A DNA stretch of 15,068 bases from CAYNVS01 sp964400725 (GTDB taxonomy: Bacteria > Myxococcota_A > SURF-8 > CAYNVS01). Within the stretch, counting starts at the first letter, position 1; the number at the start of each line of letters is the position of its first letter. Position numbers and translations under genes: made by a program. The notes beneath the pieces are model-generated. The model ran no database searches. It saw nothing but the letters and a program-made list of their open reading frames with translations, and had not been told where the DNA came from. The DNA lies in contig CAYNVS010000058.1 of the NCBI GenBank assembly GCA_964400725.1, forward strand, positions 1-15,068. Direction: 5' to 3'. Shown piece by piece: positions 1 to 8,208 of the stretch.

Positions 1-2772
<2,772 letters not shown>

Positions 2773-2826
2773 TTTGCTCTCCTTGTTAAGTCGTTAATTT
2801 ATGCTTTCTTCGCGCTTGCCGTGAGC

Positions 2827-2838
2827 TTGTTTAAACAA
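2827..2838. promoter_or_regulatory. 12-bp perfect palindrome at the ppdK start site (possible operator)
   Basis: TTGTTTAAACAA is a perfect 12-base palindrome. It lies directly downstream of the candidate ppdK -10, covering about +1 to +13 of the predicted transcript. That position would suit a repressor site. The regulator is unknown, and a chance AT-rich palindrome is possible. Confidence 0.3.
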
Positions 2839-2845
2839 AGCCCGA

Positions 2846-2873
2846 ATAATAACCTGAAACTAAAAAGACTCAA
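2846..2873 (-). promoter_or_regulatory. Candidate sigma-70-type promoter for ppdK
   Basis: On the minus strand there is a -35 TTGAGT (2868-2873), a 16-base spacer and a -10 TATTAT (2846-2851). This would start transcription near 2839, leaving a leader of about 65 bases before the ppdK ATG. The match is by eye only. Confidence 0.45.
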
Positions 2874-2947
2874 GGGCGCTGAAAAGCCGCCTGAATTTCT
2901 ATACCAAGTTTGAATTATAAATCAAATTTTTATGTAGATTTGGGCGA

Positions 2948-3016
2948 AAAAAGAAAGAAGCTAACTCGCCGCGTCGTTCAAAGCCGTCCGGGTTGGGCGG
3001 CGGCGCTTTTTTTCTT
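2948..3016. terminator. Terminator-like hairpin inside the divergent intergenic region
   Basis: CGCCGC (2967-2972) pairs with GCGGCG (2997-3002), and the plus strand then runs into CGC and seven T (3007-3013). A nested alternative stem is GCCGTCC (2983-2989) with GGGCGGC (2995-3001). The flanking A-rich (2948-2961) and T-rich (3005-3016) arms can extend the stem with G-U pairs, so on either strand a stem is followed by a U-rich stretch. No gene ends here. It could insulate the two divergent promoters or end a short transcript. Confidence 0.35.
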
Positions 3017-3029
3017 CTAAAAACTCCGC

Positions 3030-3058
3030 TTGATCTTTTTGCGGGGAAGTCGTATAAT
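3030..3058 (+). promoter_or_regulatory. Candidate promoter for the 3128 lipoprotein gene
   Basis: There is a -35 TTGATC (3030-3035), a 17-base spacer and a consensus -10 TATAAT (3053-3058). The predicted start is near 3065, giving a leader of about 60 bases. The -10 lies in a perfect inverted repeat, TATAATAA (3053-3060) / TTATTATA (3063-3070), which could bind a dimeric regulator. A second, weaker possibility is TTGACG (3072-3077) with TATAAC (3098-3103). Confidence 0.5.
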
Positions 3059-3127
3059 AATTTTATTATAATTGACGTTGCAGACATTTATTTGTTGTAT
3101 AACTCTTAAATAAAAAAGGACGCGGGC

Positions 3128-4360
3128 ATGAAAAAGCTGACGATTATCGCGCTTGCGGCGGCTTTCGGCGCGGCGTTTATTGCGGACGGGTGCAAAGACT
3201 CTAAAAATAACGACGCAAAAACCGAAGGGGACGCGGACGTAGAGGAGAGCTTGGAACAAACTCCGGAGGAAGAGACCGAGCAGACGCTCGACTTTACGGA
3301 GACGGAACCCGACGCGGCGGAAGAGGCGGAGCCTGAGAACGATTTTGCGCTTGACGGCGACTTGGACGAAGAAGAAGGCGAAGCCGAGTGCCCGGAACTA
3401 GAATCGTGCTGCGTAAGCTACTGCGACGGCAATACCGCTGCCAACTGCGTCGGAAAAACCGGCGCGGACGGATGCGGCTACCAAGAGTGGAAAACGCAGG
3501 ACTGCGGCGCGGACAAACATTGCGAGATGGACGGCCGCGACCAAACCGCGGCGTGCGTTCCTAACGGCGGCGACGAAGAAGCCGGGGAAGAGCCGGAAAC
3601 GTTCGAGGACGAAATCGAAACGCAGTCGTCGCCTTCGCTTAAAGGCCATGAAAATTCGCAGTGCCTAAACTCTGAAAAGAAAAATTCTGCCGGCGAAGAA
3701 GAGAGGTTCGAGGCGTCCTACGACCCGCAGAGCAAAACGCTGACCGCGGCGCATTACAACGCCGTATTCAATTGCTGCATCGAGAAAATCGACGTGGAAC
3801 TCAAAACCGACGGCTTCGTTCTTTCGCTTTACGAGAAAGAAATTGCGGAAACGCCGTGCAACTGTATTTGCCCGTACAACGTCGTCTCGACGATAGACGG
3901 ACTTGCGGACGGCGAATACGAGGTAAAATTTTACGCAAACGGAAGCTATAGAGGCGGGGCGAAAGTAAAAGTCGGCTCGGAAGCCGCGGCGAAAAAGACG
4001 ACTTTTTCGGGCTGCTTAAACGGAACGCGCGAGTTTTCGGACGCGGAAACCGAAGAAACGCTGAGCGCGAAAAGCGCGGGCGGCTACGTTGCGGTCGCGC
4101 ACAACGGCGCGCGTTATAACTGCTGCAAGGAAACGATCGAAACCGACGTTTTGGTTTACGGTTATACGATTGATTTGTTCGAGAGGGAAATTACGCCCGA
4201 TCCCTGCCGCTGCGAGTGCGCCTACAACGTCGAAACGGTAATCGGCCCTCTGGCGCCGGGCGTATATACAATTAATTTGTATAAATTGGGCAAACTGGAG
4301 CTATCGACGGCAGCCGACGTTGCGATTCCGCGGATGATAAGAGAAATCTATTGCAGATGA
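3128..4360 (+). CDS. Lipoprotein with tandem NCC...CxCxC cysteine domains
   Basis: This is a 410-residue exported protein of unknown function. It has a basic, hydrophobic signal peptide (1-21) ending at a probable lipid-attachment Cys22 (context IADGC, an atypical lipobox). A strongly acidic linker (about 33-86) follows, then a compact Cys-rich module (88-143, ten cysteines). Next comes a second acidic stretch (148-166) and two copies of a domain of about 105 residues (about 179-282 and 296-398). Each copy has a single early Cys, then HxNxxxNCC, then PCxCxC(P/A)YNV exactly 27 residues after the second Cys of NCC (C217 to C244; C333 to C360). Each also shares an LxxxEI strand and a GxYxxxxY ending. 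The paired cysteines suggest disulfides or a metal site. The start is set by AAGGA at 3116-3120, seven bases before ATG. It is a single-gene unit with its own promoter, convergent with the operon at 4394-7790. I do not recognise a named family. Confidence 0.85.
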   Translation: MKKLTIIALAAAFGAAFIADGCKDSKNNDAKTEGDADVEESLEQTPEEETEQTLDFTETEPDAAEEAEPENDFALDGDLDEEEGEAECPELESCCVSYCDGNTAANCVGKTGADGCGYQEWKTQDCGADKHCEMDGRDQTAACVPNGGDEEAGEEPETFEDEIETQSSPSLKGHENSQCLNSEKKNSAGEEERFEASYDPQSKTLTAAHYNAVFNCCIEKIDVELKTDGFVLSLYEKEIAETPCNCICPYNVVSTIDGLADGEYEVKFYANGSYRGGAKVKVGSEAAAKKTTFSGCLNGTREFSDAETEETLSAKSAGGYVAVAHNGARYNCCKETIETDVLVYGYTIDLFEREITPDPCRCECAYNVETVIGPLAPGVYTINLYKLGKLELSTAADVAIPRMIREIYCR

Positions 4361-4362
4361 CG

Positions 4363-4384
4363 GACGCGGTTCGTCAACCGCGTC
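4363..4384. terminator. Perfect 9-bp hairpin between convergent genes
   Basis: GACGCGGTT (4363-4371), the loop CGTC and AACCGCGTC (4376-4384) form a perfect stem three bases after the stop of the plus-strand lipoprotein and ten bases beyond the stop of the minus-strand operon. Neither strand has a T-run after it, so it is not a textbook intrinsic terminator. It may stabilise both 3' ends or act with Rho. Confidence 0.4.
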
Positions 4385-4393
4385 GGCGCCGGC

Positions 4394-5170
4394 TTAAAAT
4401 CCTAGCGCCTGACCGATTTTAACCTGCAAATCGCCGTATGAATTTTTTTCGTCCATGATGTAAGCGTTCATAGCGGCGGTTTCCTGCGCGAGCTGCCGTT
4501 TCTCTTCCGGCGATAAATCCTCGCTGTCCATCATAAACAGCGACATCTTCTCGAAGGCCGCGGCGCAGTTTTTGCGGTCTTGAAGCATCAGCCAAACCAG
4601 CGCGACGTTAATCGCGTCCATTTCGTCTTCCACGGCTTTGGTCATTTTTTCGGCAAGCGGCCTTAATTTTTTAAGTTTGTCTTCCGGCAGCTTGTCCTTC
4701 GCGAAGTCCAGCTTTACTACCGCGGGCGGGTTTTGCGTCTTGTCGGTTTTGGTCATTTCTTTTTCGTACGTGCAGTGAAACTGCGCGTTCATAAAGTCGA
4801 GCCTGTCGTTTTTAACAAGCTCCATAGCCTTTTTGACGTCTTCAAGACAGCCGTCGTAGTCTTGGTTCTGCATTTTATCCATGGCGGAGTCGTAAAGCTG
4901 GTTGGCTTGAGTCAACGCTGGATCGACCTGCATTTCGCCGTTCTTGAGCGCCTCTTGAAGTTTCTGCTCCAAGTTTGGCGGCAGCTTGTCTTCGGGTTTG
5001 ACGTCCGACTGAACTATTTTGCCCGCGTTCTGCGCCGGGCCTTTGGCGTCGGCGGCCGGTTTGTTCTTGTCGCACCCGAAATAGCAGGCGGCAGGAAAAG
5101 CGAGCGCTAACGCTAAGATAAAGGAAACGGCGGACTTTTTAATCCGCCCTTTAATCGGTTTGTAGTTCAT
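4394..5170 (-). CDS. Small alpha-helical lipoprotein, third gene of the DUF1571 operon
   Basis: This is a 258-residue protein that I do not recognise as a named family. The chosen start is ATG 5170, preceded by AGAGGA; it places a signal peptide at the N-terminus (KGRIKKSAVSFILALALAF). The open frame extends upstream, but that part overlaps the preceding gene. Lipid attachment could be at Cys29 (FPAAC) or Cys33 (YFGC). Next is a Lys/Ala/Pro-rich linker (about 35-65). The rest is predicted helical and charged, and residues about 88-120 (ANQLYDSAMDKMQNQDYDGC and onward) resemble one TPR-like helical pair. Cysteines at 108, 133 and 202 are spaced through the helical part. It starts 26 bases after the stop of the ZU5-like lipoprotein and is probably co-transcribed with it. 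It is the last gene of the operon and ends against the hairpin at 4363-4384. Confidence 0.8.
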   Translation of the reverse strand: MNYKPIKGRIKKSAVSFILALALAFPAACYFGCDKNKPAADAKGPAQNAGKIVQSDVKPEDKLPPNLEQKLQEALKNGEMQVDPALTQANQLYDSAMDKMQNQDYDGCLEDVKKAMELVKNDRLDFMNAQFHCTYEKEMTKTDKTQNPPAVVKLDFAKDKLPEDKLKKLRPLAEKMTKAVEDEMDAINVALVWLMLQDRKNCAAAFEKMSLFMMDSEDLSPEEKRQLAQETAAMNAYIMDEKNSYGDLQVKIGQALGF

Positions 5171-5196
5171 GCAATCCTCTGAGTTCGGGGCGCGGG

Positions 5197-6945
5197 TTAT
5201 TTTGGACTTGTTATCCAGCCGAGCCGGTTGAGCTGAACGAATACGACCGTTCCGGGGAGAACGGGAATTTTTTCCTGCGCGAGAATGGCCGGAGTTCCGC
5301 CGGACTGTAATATTCCGGCAAATCTTATTTCTTCGTTCCCTTTGGGCATGTCGAAGAATACGACGTGGCCGGGCGGGTCGGTTTCTTTCTTTTCGGGCGC
5401 CGCCGTAAGCTCGCGGGACATGTAAAGCGTTCCGGCAGCCGCGTGCTCCCAGAAGAGCCCCGCGCCGTTTGAAAGAGAAAATCCGTCGCAGTCTCTCAAG
5501 ACGAGCCACGCTATTCCGCCGTCTTTAGGCATGGTCTCAATGCCGACGTAAGAGGCGTAGGCGGAAACTGTGGCGCGGTTGAGCGCGAAAATTTCTATCG
5601 AAACTCCCTCTTCGCCCGCGGCCTGCGCGATTTCCGCCGGAATAATTATTCCAGTATTCGCCGCCTGATAAAGCCCCTCGTAAAGCTCGCCGGGGAGCCT
5701 GAAAGTTTGGAAGACCAGCGGCGCGTTCGTCGGCACGTCGTTAATTACGACCTTTCCCTGCGCGTTCGTCGTTCCGCTTGCGACGGGCGAGTTTTGTTCG
5801 TTGAACCACTCCGTAAACTGGGAGACGGAAACGTAAATATTCTCCGCGCTCGTCGGCAGCCCAAGCGTTGTAACGGTTGCCGTTACTTTAACCGTCGCCG
5901 GATTGTTTTGCTTAATCGCGAAACTTTGCCCTATGCAGGCGAGATTCGGCTCGCCCGAAACCGAAATGTACGAGCCGGAAAGTTTTTCGTAGCGGCGCAC
6001 CGCGTTCTTCGGCATTAAGTAGCATAAGTTAGCCGCGACGAAACAGATTTCGCCCGCCGCTTTATTGCAGTCGTTGTCGGTAAAGCAGCGCTTGGACGGG
6101 TTGAAAACTCTTTCGCCGTCGATGTAATCCCAGTCGGGATCGGGCTCAATCTCTTTGTCGGGTTCGAGCTCCGATTCGGCGTCGATTTCGATTTCCTCTT
6201 CGACGGGCTCTTCAGTCGCTTCCTCATCGTCGCCGTCGGCGGGCTCTTCAATATCTTCTTCTTCGTCGCCGTCAGGTTTTGCGGAACAGACCGGCAGGGC
6301 CGGGTTGATGCAGCAATCGAGGCGCTCGCACGATTCGCCGATTTGACACCAAAGCGCGCGCCAATCGTCCAACGGTATTCGCAGCCTGCACGCGACGGAA
6401 CAACTTTCGTCGTACTGCGCGCCCGCGCAGACTGCCTTTTTAAGGCACGACTTGGAGCATCCGTAGTCTATCAACGCGAATCCGTTGAGAGAGCCGGCGG
6501 CGTCGAAGACCGCGACTTTGTTTTCGACGTCCAGCGCAAAGTTTGTTAGAAGAGGATATATGTCGCTTCCTTTTATTCCCATCGCGACGACGTCGGTGTC
6601 TGGATTTGCGTCGCCGAATTCGGCGGAGCCCGCGCTTAAGTAAACCGTTACGGCGGCTCCTTCCGCGAGAGAAAGCGAGGGGTTGACGCGCCACGCGCGC
6701 CCGATTTGCGCGCTTGTAAAGGCGGGAAGGCTCTCAATCGCGTATTTCGACTCATAGGATAGCGCGCCCTTGGGGACGACGATGCGGACGCTTTTGTCCG
6801 CGCTGATGATTTCGCCGCCGTTTGGGCCGACGAACGCCGTAGAGTCGAGGCTCTCTTTTAGGCAGGACGCCGACGCCGCCGCAGACGCCGCGATAAATAA
6901 CGCGGCCGCTAAAGCCCCAAATCCGCGCGCTCTTGACGTTTTCAA
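5197..6945 (-). CDS. Large lipoprotein with ZU5-like domain, Cys-rich module and acidic linker
   Basis: This exported protein of about 582 residues has no known function. I prefer TTG 6945 as the start because GGAGG (6951-6955) lies five bases upstream and the signal peptide then begins normally (MKTSRARG plus a hydrophobic core). A TTG at 6975 is in frame but lacks such a site and adds ten residues. The lipobox ASASC puts the lipid on Cys28. Residues about 37-155 resemble a ZU5-like beta domain (GPNGGEI, then VPKGAL, then a hydrophobic strand series). A Cys-rich module follows (163-220, ten cysteines including a CC pair), then a very acidic linker (225-277). Next is a short CFTDNDCNK...CFVAANLCY motif (287-309). 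The C-terminal part (about 326-582) is a probable beta-sandwich region (for example TNAQGKVVINDVPTNAPLVF). It begins 35 bases after the DUF1571 gene ends. Surface adhesion or envelope structure is plausible but unproven. Confidence 0.85.
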   Translation of the reverse strand: MKTSRARGFGALAAALFIAASAAASASCLKESLDSTAFVGPNGGEIISADKSVRIVVPKGALSYESKYAIESLPAFTSAQIGRAWRVNPSLSLAEGAAVTVYLSAGSAEFGDANPDTDVVAMGIKGSDIYPLLTNFALDVENKVAVFDAAGSLNGFALIDYGCSKSCLKKAVCAGAQYDESCSVACRLRIPLDDWRALWCQIGESCERLDCCINPALPVCSAKPDGDEEEDIEEPADGDDEEATEEPVEEEIEIDAESELEPDKEIEPDPDWDYIDGERVFNPSKRCFTDNDCNKAAGEICFVAANLCYLMPKNAVRRYEKLSGSYISVSGEPNLACIGQSFAIKQNNPATVKVTATVTTLGLPTSAENIYVSVSQFTEWFNEQNSPVASGTTNAQGKVVINDVPTNAPLVFQTFRLPGELYEGLYQAANTGIIIPAEIAQAAGEEGVSIEIFALNRATVSAYASYVGIETMPKDGGIAWLVLRDCDGFSLSNGAGLFWEHAAAGTLYMSRELTAAPEKKETDPPGHVVFFDMPKGNEEIRFAGILQSGGTPAILAQEKIPVLPGTVVFVQLNRLGWITSPK

Positions 6946-6980
6946 AATATCCTCCGCCCGATTATACCGCGGCAAACGAA

Positions 6981-7790
6981 TTAAAATTTATAATCTTTGT
7001 TTTTCTCGTTGAAATCTTCGTCGGTCAAACCGGGGTTAATCTTGTATTTGGAATAGGTGTAATACTCTATCATTTTGCCTGAATGATCCCAGATTTTAAG
7101 CATCGTCGGGAGATAATGGTTTTTGTTGATGCAAATCGTGGCTTTTCCGGCGTAGAATCCGGCGGATTTGTCGCTCGGCTGAATTGCGGTAATGCACATG
7201 GAAGGCTCGCCGTTAATGGACTTCTCTTCGTAGTCGGCGTATTTTACCAGAGAGGGATTTTTTTTGCCGAGGTCGTAGTCTTTTTTAATAAGCTCGGTGG
7301 TGTGCCAAATGCCCGCGTCTGTGATGGGATGGCGGTTGCCCTTCATGGCCATCGAGCCGTTGGGGTCGAGCCACACGCTCACGATGCCTAAAAAGCCGCC
7401 TTCGTGGGCGCGGATTTCGTTGTCGTGAACGCCTTGGCACCAAAGCGTTTCGCGTCCTTTGTTCGGGTTCTTCGTCCACGACATATATACGCAGTTGGGG
7501 CTTTTGCGATGCTTCATAAAAATGGTTTCCATTTCTTGAAGTTTGCCGTCCACAAATTCCTGTTTGGTGAACGTAACCGTATAGTTGGTTACGCCGTTTA
7601 CCGCCTTAACGACCTTCGTGAAGATTTCGTCCACTTTAGCGGCTAATTCCGCCGCCGGATCGACGGTCGGAGCCGGAGCGTTGTCGCCGGACGGAGGCGC
7701 GTCTTCGGCGAAAATAACCATGCTTACGGTAACCGCGAAGATGAAGACTATTGTTGCCCAAAGCGCCGTGTTGATTTTCAAAAACTTCAT
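6981..7790 (-). CDS. Exported DUF1571 (LolA-like) protein
   Basis: This 269-residue protein has a signal peptide (about 1-28; KINTALWATIVFIFAVTVSM, cleavage likely after IFA). A Pro/Ala linker (31-46) leads into one domain of about 210 residues. The pattern YTVTFTKQEFVDGKLQEMET, MKHRKSPNCVYMSW, GRETLWCQG, RHPITDAG and a late strand around LPTMLKIWDHSGKMIEYYTY matches the DUF1571 family as I remember it. DUF1571 is predicted to adopt the LolA/LolB half-barrel that carries lipoproteins or lipids across the periplasm. The family assignment is by motif recognition only. Start ATG 7790 has GAGG (7796-7799) five bases upstream. It is the first gene of a probable operon with two lipoproteins (starts at 6945 and 5170), which fits an envelope role; a carrier function is inference. 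Confidence 0.75.
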   Translation of the reverse strand: MKFLKINTALWATIVFIFAVTVSMVIFAEDAPPSGDNAPAPTVDPAAELAAKVDEIFTKVVKAVNGVTNYTVTFTKQEFVDGKLQEMETIFMKHRKSPNCVYMSWTKNPNKGRETLWCQGVHDNEIRAHEGGFLGIVSVWLDPNGSMAMKGNRHPITDAGIWHTTELIKKDYDLGKKNPSLVKYADYEEKSINGEPSMCITAIQPSDKSAGFYAGKATICINKNHYLPTMLKIWDHSGKMIEYYTYSKYKINPGLTDEDFNEKNKDYKF

Positions 7791-7852
7791 AAAAACCTCG
7801 CTATGCGTTGAAGAACGGTTAAACCATTTTCTACTGCCTATATTAACTGTAC

Positions 7853-7881
7853 ATAATCGTATAAAAATTCCTCCGCGTCAA
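7853..7881 (-). promoter_or_regulatory. Candidate promoter for the DUF1571-lipoprotein operon
   Basis: On the minus strand there is a -35 TTGACG (7876-7881, five of six to consensus), a 17-base spacer and a -10 GATTAT (7853-7858, four of six). The predicted start near 7846 gives a leader of about 55 bases. This is an eye match. Confidence 0.4.
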
Positions 7882-8095
7882 ATTTTATAAAACAATTATA
7901 ACGGCTCAATTTAACTAGCCGCCGTTTTCGACTAATCCGAAAGGAGGCGCGCGCGTTCTGCGGGTTGGATTGTATGGAAACTTTGCGAACCGCCGCGGAC
8001 GGTAAAGCGCCATGCAAAAATTACGCGCTGTAAAGGGTTGTTTACATATTGACTCGAGCAAAAAGGCGCAGTGCCGACTCAGACCGGAATTGCGC

Positions 8096-8123
8096 TTGAT
8101 TTCGTAAGCGATTTTGTTATATT
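8096..8123 (+). promoter_or_regulatory. Candidate promoter for the Kazal lipoprotein gene
   Basis: There is a -35 TTGATT (8096-8101), a 16-base spacer and a -10 TATATT (8118-8123, five of six to consensus). The predicted start near 8130 gives a leader of about 79 bases that contains the hairpin at 8175-8198. Confidence 0.45.
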
Positions 8124-8174
8124 ACGTTGACGGAACGAATTGCTTGCGCGGTTGTTGTTTGACGTAAAATGGCG

Positions 8175-8201
8175 CTGCATTTGCTACTGTAAATGCAGGA
8201 G
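8175..8201 (+). promoter_or_regulatory. Leader hairpin overlapping the ribosome binding site
   Basis: CTGCATTT (8175-8182) and AAATGCAG (8191-8198) form a perfect 8-bp stem with an 8-base loop. The 3' arm runs into the ribosome site AGGAG (8197-8201), so folding would pair its first two bases and crowd the rest. The ATG is at 8209, seven bases further on. This could tune translation. Confidence 0.4.
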
Positions 8202-8208
8202 TTTTGTT

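Larger units (their letters stand above)
7791..8208. other. Divergent intergenic region, 418 bp
   Basis: This region separates the minus-strand DUF1571 operon from the plus-strand Kazal lipoprotein and holds a candidate promoter for each. I see no credible gene in it. A perfect AAAGGAGG at 7940-7947 is not followed by a usable start codon at the right distance. A short inverted repeat (AACGGC near 7899, GCCGTT near 7921) has no clear role. Confidence 0.6.

Noticed and set aside
5171..5509. N-terminal extension of the 4394 lipoprotein up to 5509
   Set aside because: It overlaps the end of the upstream gene in another frame, is Arg-rich and would bury the signal peptide. ATG 5170 has a ribosome site.
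6155..6346. Ser-rich plus-strand frame
   Set aside because: The serine run is the reverse reading of the GAA/GAC-rich acidic linker of the minus-strand lipoprotein.
7940..7947. Perfect AAAGGAGG suggesting a small gene in the divergent region
   Set aside because: No ATG, GTG or TTG occurs 5-10 bases downstream, and no sensible short protein follows.
8140..8208. TTG start at 8140 for the Kazal lipoprotein
   Set aside because: It adds 23 residues ahead of a clear signal peptide and lacks a ribosome site. ATG 8209 has AGGAG seven bases upstream.
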